The notes: generated from the letters alone by a model not told the origin. A DNA stretch of 20,007 nucleotides from Chlamydiales bacterium (GCA_021372185.1 JAJFUY010000001.1:1-20007), one strand, 5' to 3'. Positions 8,041 to 16,145 are shown, numbered from the stretch's first letter. Translations and numbers: made by a program.

Positions 8041-10746
8041 ATGACCGACCAAGAGAGTTTTTTAGCTAAAGAAACAGAGCAATTTCGATCGCTATATCGA
8101 TGGCTAAAGGCCTCCTTTTCTGAGGAATTCTTTAAACAGGCAACAGAAGATGAACTTTTGCTTATTGCCCATAGCTTAGTGGGCTTTAAGCTGCAGGGCT
8201 CATTTAGTGCGATGAATTTTGCTGATGCGAGCATAGTGCTTAGCCGTGATGCTATTGATTCTGATTATAAAATCTATGAGCAGTATGAATCTCGTGGTAT
8301 TACGCATATGCACACGTTTGTTTCTCATGCCGCACTGCCTGATGAAACTCATTTGGTTAGAGTATCGTTTCTTACCTTTGGCACAACTTCAGTTTTACCG
8401 CCTGAGCATGCTCAAGGCATCATAGAGCAGGCAAAAAATAGTGATCATACCCAGTGTCAGCTTATGCGTTTGTCTACTGGCGGTCTTCATCTTGCTTTGG
8501 CTTGCTCAGAGGTGCCTCGTCACGGGTATGTAGGGCAGCTTTTTAAAACGCTCATTAAGAGAGAGGTCTCTTTAGGCGAACTTTTTTTAACTATCACTCA
8601 ATCAGATGTTTTATATTTGGAGGCCCAAATCGAGGGCAAAAATCTTGATGCTCAAGATTTGGTGCAACAGCTTGTTTCTGTGCGTGATTTTGGCTGCCCA
8701 GACATATTTGAAGACACATTTAAAGGTAATTTTCAGCAGCTTGAGTTTTTGCGCAGTGTTAGCTGCTTTGTCCAGCAGCTTTTGGTGCATCTTGATCCGC
8801 ATATGTACTCTCTTAGCAATGTCCATGAGGCGTTTTGTTACTGGCCGGAGCTGGCTTCAAGCTTATATGAGCTCTTTTGCTTAAAAATGGATCCCTACAA
8901 AAAGAACATTGAGAAGTATCTGCCGCTTAGAGACAAGCTTTTAGAACGTATTGAAAAGCAAGATACCGGTAAAGAGATGAGCGATTTACGTCGTAAAACA
9001 GCTCTTCAGTATGGTGTACAGTTTGTTGAAAGCCTAAAAAAGACCAATTTTTTTGTGACAAAGAAAGGTGCTATCTCCTATAGACTCGATTGCGAATTTT
9101 TGGCTGAATTAAAAGAAGTGTTCCCAGAAGTGCCCTTTGGCATCTTTTATATCTATGCCCGCGATTTTTTTGGGTTTCATATACGCTTTCAGGATTTGGC
9201 CCGTGGCGGTATGAGATCGGTGGTCATGAAATCACGAGAAAAGTGTGTTGAAGAGGCTCCTTTAACGTTTTTAGAGTGCTATCAGCTTGCTCGCACACAA
9301 GAAAAGAAAAATAAAGACATTCCAGAAGGTGGTGCCAAGGCTATTTGTTTTTTATTCCCCCATGCGCATCTTTATCGCACGCAACGGCTTTTTATAGAAA
9401 GCCTGCTTCAAACTGTTATGGCGCAAGATAGAGCTATTGTAGATTATTATGAGCGGCCTGAATATTTATATCTTGGCCCAGATGAAAACATGCATGATAG
9501 CATGATAGAGTGGATAGCTACCTATGCCAAAACTATTGGGTATCAACCAGGAAGTGCCTTTATTTCAAGCAAACCAAGTGTTGGCATAAACCACAAACGC
9601 TATGGCGTTACCTCTTTGGGCGTAAATGTCTGTATGAAAGAGGTGTTACAATTTGTAGGCATTAACCCAGATACCGATGTCTTTACTGTTAAAATGGCAG
9701 GAGGCCCAGATGGGGATGTAGCGGGTAATCAGATACTGAATCTAGAAAAGTACTTTCCAAATACCGCTATGCTTATCACGCTTATAGATGTGTCTGGGGT
9801 AATTTATGATCCTAGTGGTTTGGATTTACAAAGCCTGAAAATGCTTTTTCAAGAAGCTAAGCCAATACGCTTTTATCCTATTGATAAGCTATCTGAGGGT
9901 GGTTTTTTACTTGATACAAAAAGTGAGAAAAAAGAAGCTGATCACATCGTAAAAATATTGTGTACAAAGAAAGTTAATGGAAGGCTTATTGAAGAGTGGT
10001 TGTCAGCAAGTGACGCTCAAGAAATCGTGCGTACTTTTGTGCACAAAACAAGTGTTGATGTATTTATCCCAGCAGGTGGAAGGCCTGGTACTTTAAACCA
10101 GTTTAACGTGGCAGATTTTTTAGACTCAAAGCTGAAGCCTACGTCAAAAGCCATTATTGAAGGGGCAAACCTCTATCTAACACCAGAGGCACGCGAGTTT
10201 TTGGAGCAAAAGGGAACCATTATTATTAAAGATAGCTCAGCCAATAAGGGTGGGGTGATTTGTTCTTCATTTGAGGTACTTTCGAGCTTATCACTTACAG
10301 ACGGGGAATTCTTACAGCATAAAGAAGTAATCGTCCAAGAAATATTAGAAAAAATTATTGAATATGCCGCTGATGAAATACGCCTCATTCTACAGACTCA
10401 TAAGGCAACAAAAGAAGCTTGCAGTCATATTTCAGGAAAAATTTCTGAGAGGATAAACCTCTATAGTGCTGAAATCCGTGCCTATCTAGAACCTATTCAA
10501 TTAGAAAACAACCCCTTTATGAGCTGTTTTTTTGAATTTTGCCTCCCTATTTTACGAAATCAATTCTCAGATAGACTCATACAAGCCATCCCCGACGTCC
10601 ACAAAAAAGCCATCATTGCCTCATGGATAGCCTCAAAAGTAGTCTACTTACGGGGCCTTGACTGGTCGCCCTCCATAGTAGACGTACTCCCATTCCTCAT
10701 AAAAGACCCCCAAATCACCCAGTGCATCATTAAGCCGTTGGCTTAG
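8041..10746 (+). CDS. Large NAD-type glutamate dehydrogenase (GDH2-like, about 100 kDa class)
   Basis: This 901-residue protein would catalyse oxidative deamination of L-glutamate to 2-oxoglutarate and ammonium in the cytoplasm, most likely with NAD, feeding host-derived amino acid into the TCA cycle. Residues 1 to about 330 are a long N-terminal region typical of the large GDHs. The catalytic part follows: FHIRFQDLARGGMRSV, then KDIPEGGAKAI with the lysine region (about 425-433), the nucleotide-binding GGPDGD (554-559), VFIPAGGRPGTLN (about 674-686), and EGANLYLTPEARE (from 707) leading to IKDSSANKGGV. These match fungal GDH2-like, GDH-115-type enzymes rather than the ordinary 450-residue hexameric GDHs. 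The start ATG at 8041 has GGATGAG before it. The gene stands alone, flanked by inverted copies of the palindromic element, and its stop is 5 bp from copy 2. No promoter was identified with confidence. The family is firm; coenzyme choice is inferred. Confidence 0.9.
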   Translation: MTDQESFLAKETEQFRSLYRWLKASFSEEFFKQATEDELLLIAHSLVGFKLQGSFSAMNFADASIVLSRDAIDSDYKIYEQYESRGITHMHTFVSHAALPDETHLVRVSFLTFGTTSVLPPEHAQGIIEQAKNSDHTQCQLMRLSTGGLHLALACSEVPRHGYVGQLFKTLIKREVSLGELFLTITQSDVLYLEAQIEGKNLDAQDLVQQLVSVRDFGCPDIFEDTFKGNFQQLEFLRSVSCFVQQLLVHLDPHMYSLSNVHEAFCYWPELASSLYELFCLKMDPYKKNIEKYLPLRDKLLERIEKQDTGKEMSDLRRKTALQYGVQFVESLKKTNFFVTKKGAISYRLDCEFLAELKEVFPEVPFGIFYIYARDFFGFHIRFQDLARGGMRSVVMKSREKCVEEAPLTFLECYQLARTQEKKNKDIPEGGAKAICFLFPHAHLYRTQRLFIESLLQTVMAQDRAIVDYYERPEYLYLGPDENMHDSMIEWIATYAKTIGYQPGSAFISSKPSVGINHKRYGVTSLGVNVCMKEVLQFVGINPDTDVFTVKMAGGPDGDVAGNQILNLEKYFPNTAMLITLIDVSGVIYDPSGLDLQSLKMLFQEAKPIRFYPIDKLSEGGFLLDTKSEKKEADHIVKILCTKKVNGRLIEEWLSASDAQEIVRTFVHKTSVDVFIPAGGRPGTLNQFNVADFLDSKLKPTSKAIIEGANLYLTPEAREFLEQKGTIIIKDSSANKGGVICSSFEVLSSLSLTDGEFLQHKEVIVQEILEKIIEYAADEIRLILQTHKATKEACSHISGKISERINLYSAEIRAYLEPIQLENNPFMSCFFEFCLPILRNQFSDRLIQAIPDVHKKAIIASWIASKVVYLRGLDWSPSIVDVLPFLIKDPQITQCIIKPLA

Positions 10747-10751
10747 AACTT

Positions 10752-11018
10752 AAGAATCTTAGTCTTATTCTTGATCTTATTCTTATTCTCGTTTTTTTGG
10801 TTTTTTCTCTCTCTCTCTCGCTCTCTGTATTTTCTCTGCGGTGATAATGTTTTCTTTCACAAACTGTTATCAAAATAACATTTTAAGCAAAAAGATATAC
10901 TAGTAATCGTGCGTAATTATTTTTCACCGCAGAGAAAATACAGAGAGCGAGAGAGAGAAAACAGAAAACAGAAAACGAGAATAAGAATAAGATCAAGAAT
11001 AAGAATAAGACTAAGATT
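10752..11018. repeat. Palindromic repeat element, copy 2 (inverted relative to copy 1)
   Basis: This 267-bp element starts 5 bp after the GDH stop and ends 8 bp before the CIRCE-like operator. It opens AAGAATCTTAGTCTTATTCT and closes with the complementary AGAATAAGACTAAGATT, ending TTGG rather than CTT. It contains a perfect 35-bp inverted repeat (10810-10844 with 10924-10958, including CTCTGCGGTGA) around a 79-bp loop. The loop read on the minus strand matches the copy 1 loop read on the plus strand, so the two copies are inverted relative to each other. The arms are better preserved than in copy 1. The transcript could fold into a very long hairpin, perhaps ending GDH transcription and insulating the heat-shock operon. 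No open reading frame or transposase is present. Confidence 0.87.
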
Positions 11019-11026
11019 TGGCCTTT

Positions 11027-11053
11027 TTAGCAGACGTGTGTATTGACTGCTAA
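11027..11053. promoter_or_regulatory. CIRCE-like operator for HrcA
   Basis: TTAGCAGAC, a 9-base spacer, then GACTGCTAA. CIRCE consensus is TTAGCACTC-N9-GAGTGCTAA, so the spacing and the outer six bases of both arms fit exactly, while the inner positions differ (GAC where CTC is expected, and GAC where GAG is expected). It lies just ahead of hrcA and 6 bp upstream of the proposed -35. HrcA bound here would repress the whole hrcA-grpE-dnaK operon until heat or unfolded protein reduces its activity. Confidence 0.82.
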
Positions 11054-11059
11054 ATTGTC

Positions 11060-11089
11060 TTGACCCATAATTCTTCTGGCTTTTATACT
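11060..11089 (+). promoter_or_regulatory. Probable sigma-70-type promoter of the heat-shock operon
   Basis: TTGACC (11060-11065), an 18-base spacer and TATACT (11084-11089) fit the housekeeping consensus well. They lie 23 bp before the hrcA ATG and directly downstream of the CIRCE-like operator. The predicted leader is short, about 15 bases, and contains the ribosome-binding site AGAGGGG at 11098-11104. Confidence 0.68.
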
Positions 11090-11111
11090 GTGTGAAAAGA
11101 GGGGCTGAAGG

Positions 11112-12305
11112 ATGAAACTGGTTAATGCATCAACGCAAAAGCGAAATGGGAAGCGTGATAAGGAAATGCGCTGTCTTACGGCTTTGGTTGAATATTACCT
11201 AAAGACCGGTAAGGCTGTGGGCTCTAATACGTTAAAAGACGTAGGGTTTCCAGAGCTTAGCTCTGCTACCATCCGTAATTACTTTGCCAACTTAGAAGAA
11301 GAGGGCTATTTAAAGCAGCATCATACTTCTGGTGGCCGTGTGCCTACTGAACATGCCTTTCGCTACTATGCTCAAGGGGCCTTGCAAGATTTTGAACGCA
11401 CTCACTCTCATGACACTCAATCTCACGTAACTGACACTGAAGATGCTGAAGACTTTAAAGCCGTCGCCCTTTTTTTGCAGCGTATAGCCGAAGCTTGTGC
11501 TGAGCATACCCAGTGTGCTGCTTTTTTATCGGCGCCTCGCTTTGATCAAGATTTTGTAACAGATATTAAGCTTGTCTCTCTTGATTCTAGCCGCGCTTTG
11601 GCTATTGTTCTGACCAATTTTGGGCAGGTTTATACAGAAGTACTGCATGCGCCTCACAAAATGAGTCAACATAGCATACAGCGCATCCAAAGCTACTTTC
11701 ATAGCCGTTTGATGAATAACGATTTAGTAACAGAGCCTCTCTCGCAAGAAGAGCATGAGCTCGCCGTGCGTTTTTACCAAGAAACTATGGCGCGCTATTT
11801 AGTAAATTACGCCAATTTTAGTGCGGAAGATATGTTTAGAACCGGCTTTTCAAAGCTTTTACGGTATCCTGAATTTCAAGAAGCTGAAAGTTTAGCCTCA
11901 AGCTTAAGCCTATTTGAAAATCAGACAGCTTTACGCTCACTTGCGCGCGATGTCCAGCGAGCCGGCAAAATGAAGTGCTGGATAGGCGAAGATTTATTTG
12001 CCTTTTTGTCATCAAAGCCCAATTGCTGCCTTATATCGGCTCCCTATAGTATTGGGCATAAGTTTGTGGGCAGTATTGGTATTATTGGCCCCATGAGAGT
12101 GCCTTATGGACAGCTTTTTGAAAAAATCGATGCGATGGCCGCTGAGATATCGCACTTTTTAGATAAAAATCTTTATAAATATAAAATTGAGTTTCGCAAG
12201 GCTTCAAGTTCTGGTTATGAACTTGATTACGAGACGCGTAAACTCATTGCAGGGCCAAAGGTTAACGCCCTGTTAGAAGATCATACAAATGAGAGCACAA
12301 CATGA
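11112..12305 (+). CDS. hrcA: Heat-inducible transcription repressor HrcA
   Basis: HrcA binds CIRCE operators as a dimer and represses chaperone operons; the GroEL system normally keeps it active. The N-terminal winged-helix region includes SSATIRNYFANLEEEGYLKQ (50-69) and HTSGGRVPTEHAFRYY (71-86), which are the classic HrcA signature. The central and C-terminal dimer/regulatory region follows, with SIGIIGPMRVPYGQLFEKID near 320-340. At 397 residues it is about 50 longer than the Bacillus type; the extra sequence is at the C-terminus (from about IEFRKASSSGYELDYETRKL). Chlamydial HrcA is known to carry such a tail, which supports the taxonomic reading. The ATG at 11112 has AGAGGGG 7 bases upstream. 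The stop overlaps the grpE start by four bases (ATGA), so the two are translationally coupled. It is autoregulated through the CIRCE-like site just upstream. Confidence 0.96.
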   Translation: MKLVNASTQKRNGKRDKEMRCLTALVEYYLKTGKAVGSNTLKDVGFPELSSATIRNYFANLEEEGYLKQHHTSGGRVPTEHAFRYYAQGALQDFERTHSHDTQSHVTDTEDAEDFKAVALFLQRIAEACAEHTQCAAFLSAPRFDQDFVTDIKLVSLDSSRALAIVLTNFGQVYTEVLHAPHKMSQHSIQRIQSYFHSRLMNNDLVTEPLSQEEHELAVRFYQETMARYLVNYANFSAEDMFRTGFSKLLRYPEFQEAESLASSLSLFENQTALRSLARDVQRAGKMKCWIGEDLFAFLSSKPNCCLISAPYSIGHKFVGSIGIIGPMRVPYGQLFEKIDAMAAEISHFLDKNLYKYKIEFRKASSSGYELDYETRKLIAGPKVNALLEDHTNESTT

Positions 12306-12823
12306 CACCAGAAGAAGAACTAGAAGCACAAGCAACGCCGCTTGCAGCCGAAAATGTAGACACCGAGACAGATAAGTTAAAGCAAGAGCTTAACGACTGG
12401 AAAGATAAGTACTTTAGAGCACTTGCAGAGACAGAAAATACAAGAAAGCGTCTACAAAAAGAAAAAATTGAATCGCAATCATTTGCTATTCAGGATGTGG
12501 TGTTAGACTTTTTACAGCCATTAGATCACCTTGAGCAGGCATTAAATGCCTCTCAGCATGCTTCAGATGATGTGAAACACTGGGCAGTAGGCTTTCAGAT
12601 GATTTTACAGCAGCTAAAACAGGTGATTCAAGATAACGGCATTACAAGCTTTGAATCTGTTGGTCAGGCATTTGACCCGCATCTTCATGAAGCAATTGAA
12701 ACTGAAGAGTCCACAACCTTCTCTGAAGGCACTGTTATGCAAGAATTTACCCGTGGCTACAAGATGGGCCCACGCATCATCCGCCCGGCAAAAGTTAAAG
12801 TGGCAACATCGCCAAAAGAGTAA
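12302..12823 (+). CDS. grpE: Nucleotide exchange factor GrpE
   Basis: A 173-residue cytoplasmic co-chaperone that releases ADP from DnaK so that the folding cycle can continue. Residues 1-20 are an acidic, probably disordered tail. Residues about 20-60 form the long dimerising helix (DKLKQELNDWKDKYFRALAE, then ENTRKRLQKEK). A four-helix-bundle region follows, then the beta-wing that contacts DnaK, with the signature FDPHLHEAI (about 123-131) and the ending GYKMGPRIIRPAKVKVA. The length is normal for the family. The start overlaps the hrcA stop by four bases, and the stop is 27 bp before the dnaK ATG, so the gene belongs to the heat-shock operon. No separate promoter is seen. Confidence 0.96.
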   Translation: MTPEEELEAQATPLAAENVDTETDKLKQELNDWKDKYFRALAETENTRKRLQKEKIESQSFAIQDVVLDFLQPLDHLEQALNASQHASDDVKHWAVGFQMILQQLKQVIQDNGITSFESVGQAFDPHLHEAIETEESTTFSEGTVMQEFTRGYKMGPRIIRPAKVKVATSPKE

Positions 12824-12850
12824 AAAAGAATATTATTTAGGAGATAGAAT

Positions 12851-14821
12851 ATGGCTGAACAACAGACCAAAAAACAGCGAATTATCGGTATTGACTTAGG
12901 TACAACAAACTCATGCGTCGCCATTATGGAAGGCGGTCAGCCCGTTGTTATCCCGTCGGCCGAAGGCTCACGTACAACACCGTCAGTAGTGGCATTTAAG
13001 GGCAATGAGCGCCTTGTAGGTATCCCAGCAAAACGCCAGCTTATTACAAACTCAGAAAACACGATCTATTCAGCAAAACGCTTTATCGGTCGTAAATTTT
13101 CTGAAGTGGGCGAAGAATCTAAAATTGTATCTTACAAGGTAGTACAAGGCCAAAACGAAAATGCAGCAATCGAAGTTGGTGGCAAGACAATTACACCAGA
13201 AGAAGTGGCATCTTACATCTTAATTAAGATGAAGGAAACAGCAGAAGCCTATCTTGGCGAGACTGTAACAGAAGCTGTTATTACAGTTCCTGCCTACTTT
13301 AACGACGCTCAGCGTCAGTCTACAAAAGACGCAGGCCGTATTGCTGGCCTCAACGTGCGCCGTATCATCCCTGAGCCAACAGCTGCAGCTCTAGCTTATG
13401 GTTTAGACAAGCAGCATAAAGCCCAAAAGATTGCGGTATTTGACCTAGGCGGCGGTACATTTGATATTTCGATTCTCGAAATTGGCGATGGCGTGATTGA
13501 AGTGCTGTCTACAAACGGCGATACACACTTAGGTGGTGATGACTTTGATGCAGTTATCTTAAACTGGCTTGTTGATGAATACCTAAAAGAAACAGGTATC
13601 GACCTTCGTAAAGACAAAATGGCCCTACAGCGCCTACGAGATGCCGCTGAAAAAGCTAAAATTGAGCTTTCTGGTACAACAACAACAGAAATTAACCAGC
13701 CGTTTATTACTATGGATGCTACAGGTCCAAAACACCTTACCATCACACTAACACGTGCAAAACTTGACTCACTTACTCATAACTTAATTGAGCGTACTCG
13801 TGAGCCTTGCATTAAAGCCCTAAAAGATGCCGGCCTTACAAAAGACGACATTAAAGAAGCGATTCTTGTGGGTGGTATGACTCGTATGCCAGCGGTTCAA
13901 GAAGTGGTGAAGTCGATCTTTGGACAAGAGCCTAATAAGAGCGTAAACCCAGATGAAGCAGTGGCTATTGGTGCTGCGATTCAGGGTGGCGTGTTGGCCG
14001 GTGAAGTAAAAGACATTCTCTTACTTGACGTAACACCATTGACGCTTGGTATTGAAACTATGGGCGGCGTGATGACGGCGATTATCGAGCGCAACACCAC
14101 TATCCCAACGCAGAAAAAACAGGTGTTCTCAACAGCTGGTGACAACCAAACTGCTGTTACCATCCGTATTTTGCAGGGTGAGCGTCCGATGGCTGATGCC
14201 AATAAAGAAATTGGCCGTTTTGACTTAACTGACCTACCGCCAGCGCCACGCGGTATGCCGCAGATTGAAGTGTCGTTTGATATCGATGCTGATGGTATCT
14301 TGCACGTGCATGCAAAAGACTTGGCAACAGGTAAAGAGCAAAAGATCCGCATTCAAGCAAAATCGGGCCTTGATGAAAATGAAATCAAAAACATCATCAA
14401 AGATGCAGAACTTCACGCTGAAGAAGATAAAAAGCGTAAAGAAGCAGTAGACGCCAAAAACGGCTGCGATGCTGTAATCTTTAGCGCTGAAAAGGCTCTT
14501 CGTGACTATAAAGACAAGATCCCAGCGGACATTGTTACTGATGTTCAGTCAAAAATTGATAATGCTAAAAAAGCCGTTGAGTCAAATGATATGGCGCGCA
14601 TTAATCAAGCTAAAAAGGAACTTGAAGACCACATGCAGCACATTGGTGAAGCGATGTCAAAGGCGGCAGGCCAAACCCAACAAAATGGTCAGCCAGGCCC
14701 TGATATGCACCAAGGACAGCCAGAAGGCGGCCACTCTCAACAGCAACAGCAGTCATCAGGTGATGATACTATTGAAGATGCTGAAGTAGAAATCATCGAC
14801 AAAGATGAGCCTAACAAATAA
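12851..14821 (+). CDS. dnaK: Chaperone DnaK (Hsp70)
   Basis: A 656-residue ATP-dependent chaperone that binds exposed hydrophobic segments with help from a DnaJ (not in this window) and GrpE. The actin-like ATPase domain spans about 1-385. It starts at IIGIDLGTTNSCVAIMEGG and contains DLGGGTFD and VGGMTRMPAVQ. The conserved hydrophobic linker is DILLLDVTPLTLG (about 388-400). The substrate-binding domain runs to about 510, and the helical lid to about 600. The tail is rich in Gln, Gly and Ser, ending DAEVEIIDKDEPNK; the usual DnaK ending is an EEV-type acidic motif, so the last residues are somewhat different. Ribosome binding is strong (TTAGGAG, 7 bases before ATG). It is the last gene of the HrcA-controlled operon and is followed by two terminators. 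Confidence 0.98.
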   Translation: MAEQQTKKQRIIGIDLGTTNSCVAIMEGGQPVVIPSAEGSRTTPSVVAFKGNERLVGIPAKRQLITNSENTIYSAKRFIGRKFSEVGEESKIVSYKVVQGQNENAAIEVGGKTITPEEVASYILIKMKETAEAYLGETVTEAVITVPAYFNDAQRQSTKDAGRIAGLNVRRIIPEPTAAALAYGLDKQHKAQKIAVFDLGGGTFDISILEIGDGVIEVLSTNGDTHLGGDDFDAVILNWLVDEYLKETGIDLRKDKMALQRLRDAAEKAKIELSGTTTTEINQPFITMDATGPKHLTITLTRAKLDSLTHNLIERTREPCIKALKDAGLTKDDIKEAILVGGMTRMPAVQEVVKSIFGQEPNKSVNPDEAVAIGAAIQGGVLAGEVKDILLLDVTPLTLGIETMGGVMTAIIERNTTIPTQKKQVFSTAGDNQTAVTIRILQGERPMADANKEIGRFDLTDLPPAPRGMPQIEVSFDIDADGILHVHAKDLATGKEQKIRIQAKSGLDENEIKNIIKDAELHAEEDKKRKEAVDAKNGCDAVIFSAEKALRDYKDKIPADIVTDVQSKIDNAKKAVESNDMARINQAKKELEDHMQHIGEAMSKAAGQTQQNGQPGPDMHQGQPEGGHSQQQQQSSGDDTIEDAEVEIIDKDEPNK

Positions 14822-14828
14822 AAACAAA

Positions 14829-14860
14829 ATGGTCCCGGTAAGCGGGACCATTGGTTTTTT
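14829..14860 (+). terminator. Intrinsic terminator after dnaK (first of two)
   Basis: A perfect 9-bp stem, ATGGTCCCG with CGGGACCAT, closes a 5-base loop (GTAAG). It is followed by TGG and then six T. It lies 8 bp after the dnaK stop. Confidence 0.92.
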
Positions 14861-14871
14861 AAGTATATTTC

Positions 14872-14914
14872 GCAAACACCCAAATATGAAAAATATTTGG
14901 GTGTTTTGCTTTTT
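14872..14914 (+). terminator. Intrinsic terminator after dnaK (second of two)
   Basis: GCAAACACCCAAATAT pairs with ATATTTGGGTGTTTTGC with one bulged base, a small A-rich loop and a five-T tail. It sits 11 bp after the first terminator, as a back-up that isolates the heat-shock operon from the toxin-antitoxin genes. Confidence 0.85.
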
Positions 14915-14972
14915 AGTCATCAAGCTTGAGTTTACCTACCGGTACACACGGCCTATTTTGGTATTGTGTAAA

Positions 14973-15001
14973 TTGTGTACATATGGTACATTAAGTATAA
15001 A
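14973..15001 (+). promoter_or_regulatory. Toxin-antitoxin promoter with palindromic operator in the spacer
   Basis: TTGTGT (14973-14978), a 17-base spacer and TATAAA (14996-15001) form a reasonable promoter 27 bp before the antitoxin ATG. The spacer overlaps a perfect inverted repeat, TGTAC-ATATG-GTACA (14976-14990). A second TTGTGTA lies 9 bases upstream (14964). Antitoxins of the Phd/YefM type usually repress their own operon by binding such palindromes, so this is the likely autoregulatory site. Confidence 0.6.
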
Positions 15002-15028
15002 AGATAGATAATGTATAAAGGAGCATAT

Positions 15029-15310
15029 ATGGCTAGTCCTATGGAAGAAATTTCATCGAAAGAAGCAAGAGATCAAATGTCTGAAATAATTAGCCATGTG
15101 GCTTTTCAAGGTAAGCATTACTTACTTACCCGTAATGGTAAAGGCATGGCGGTTATTATTTCTCTTGAGGAATGGAAAGCATATGAACAAATGCTACAAA
15201 AACAAGAAGACGAAGAAGACATTCGAGATGCTGACAAAGCAATGGAATACATTCAAAAAGGTGGAAAAACAATTTCTCACGCACAAATGAAAGCAGAACT
15301 TGGGTTATAA
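15029..15310 (+). CDS. Phd/YefM-family antitoxin
   Basis: This 93-residue protein has an N-terminal Phd/YefM fold: EISSKEARDQMSEIISHV (about 7-24), then YLLTRNGKGMAVIISLEEWKAYEQ (about 31-54). Such proteins bind operator DNA through the N-terminus and neutralise a partner toxin through a flexible C-terminus. Here the C-terminal part is Glu/Asp/Lys-rich (EDEEDIRDADKAMEYIQKGG), as expected for the toxin-wrapping tail. The ATG at 15029 was preferred to 15011 because AAAGGAG precedes it by 7 bases. The stop is 4 bp before the toxin ATG, so the two genes are coupled. The partner is RelE-like, a common pairing. Regulation is probably through the palindrome in its own promoter. The family is clear from sequence; antitoxin activity is inferred. 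Confidence 0.88.
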   Translation: MASPMEEISSKEARDQMSEIISHVAFQGKHYLLTRNGKGMAVIISLEEWKAYEQMLQKQEDEEDIRDADKAMEYIQKGGKTISHAQMKAELGL

Positions 15311-15314
15311 CAGA

Positions 15315-15578
15315 ATGTACGAAATCGAATACCACCCCGATGTCAAAGACAGCATGAAGAAGTTCCCGAAGCATGATAGGAAGTCAATTTATGATAAGAT
15401 AGAAGATCTAAAAAAAGAGCCACGCCCTAGTGGAATCGAGCCGCTTCAGGGTCAGTGGAAAGGTTATTTTCGTGTACGATATGGTAATTACCGTATTATT
15501 TACAGCATTCATAACGATAAACTGTTAATTTTTGTTGTAAAAGTAGCTAAGAGAGGAGAGGTATACAAAAACGCATAA
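15315..15578 (+). CDS. RelE/ParE-superfamily toxin
   Basis: An 87-residue protein of normal length for the superfamily. It shows the typical order: EIEYHPDVKDSMKKFPK at the N-terminus, a helical hairpin, then PLQGQWKGYFRVRYGNYRII (43-62), a beta strand, and KVAKRGEVYKNA at the end. Basic residues R53, R55, R60 and R80 and Y84 sit where RelE-type ribosome-dependent mRNA interferases carry catalytic or RNA-binding residues. In the ParE branch the same fold targets gyrase, and sequence alone does not separate the two with certainty. The ATG at 15315 was chosen; a TTG at 15300 would overlap the antitoxin. It is coupled to the antitoxin 4 bp upstream. No clear terminator follows. Confidence 0.87.
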   Translation: MYEIEYHPDVKDSMKKFPKHDRKSIYDKIEDLKKEPRPSGIEPLQGQWKGYFRVRYGNYRIIYSIHNDKLLIFVVKVAKRGEVYKNA

Positions 15579-15657
15579 AAAAGGACAGTTTTAGCTATCG
15601 GCTTTTTTAGTAATCTGTTTTTGTGATAGTATGTTTGCTCTAAAATATGGAGCTTTT

Positions 15658-16145
15658 ATGATATCAGATTCAACCCCCACCTTTTCTGTAAATAAAGCGT
15701 TGCGCCAGTTGAGAAAACTGCAGGTAGAACTGTTGTTACGCTATCTCTTACGACAGATGAAGTTATTTATCTAATCTGGCAAAAAGACGCGATTAAAAGC
15801 GCCTTAGCTAAAAAAGTACATTGTATCTTCTTAGGTGCTTCTGATCAAATGCAGGTGTCTTTTAATCTTGCCATACAAACATATACCAAAGAGCCACCTC
15901 AGCTTTCAATACTTGTCGATTCAATCGCAGTTAAGATTGCCACTTATGTGATGAACACTCTCAAAATTACGAAAAAAACGACCGAGATAAATGATGAGAA
16001 AGAGCAAAAAGAAATGGCCGCTCAATGTCTACAGAATATGAGTAAACTGGGCCATAAGGGCGCTATAATCACACAACGAGAAGCTCAGGTTATAGTAACT
16101 TTTGTCGAACAATACCAAGCCAACATTAAAAGCAAAAAAATATAA
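15658..16145 (+). pseudogene. Frameshifted gene of unknown function (about 162 aa if restored)
   Basis: An ATG at 15658 has a good ribosome-binding site (GGAG, 5 bases upstream) and encodes MISDSTPTFSVNK. It then runs to a stop at 15772 after only 38 codons. A different frame is open from 15696 to 16145 and reads as sensible protein well before its first ATG at 15849: SVAPVEKTAGRTVVTLSLTT, then DEVIYLIWQKDAIKSALAKK. The 15849 ATG itself has no ribosome-binding site. Inserting one base near 15692-15700 (around AAATAAAG) joins both halves into a 162-residue protein. So this is a gene broken by a one-base loss, a sequencing error, or a frameshift read in vivo. The restored product is soluble and mixed alpha/beta, ending EQYQANIKSKKI. 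I do not recognise the family. It lies between the toxin-antitoxin pair and the lipoprotein. Confidence 0.6.

Noticed and set aside
10752..11018. AGAATA-type short tandem repeats taken as a CRISPR array
   Set aside because: The repeats are 6-bp units in the arm of a palindrome, with no unique spacers and no cas genes.
12651..12899. 82-codon plus-strand frame overlapping grpE and dnaK
   Set aside because: Shadow frame of grpE and the dnaK start, with Lys/Gln-rich nonsense composition.
14805..15011. 68-codon plus-strand frame after dnaK
   Set aside because: It begins inside dnaK in another frame and runs through two hairpin terminators.
15579..15625. AAAAAAG ... CTTTTTT as a terminator after the toxin gene
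   Set aside because: The stem is nearly all A-T with an 18-base loop and no strong GC core, so it was not listed as a feature.
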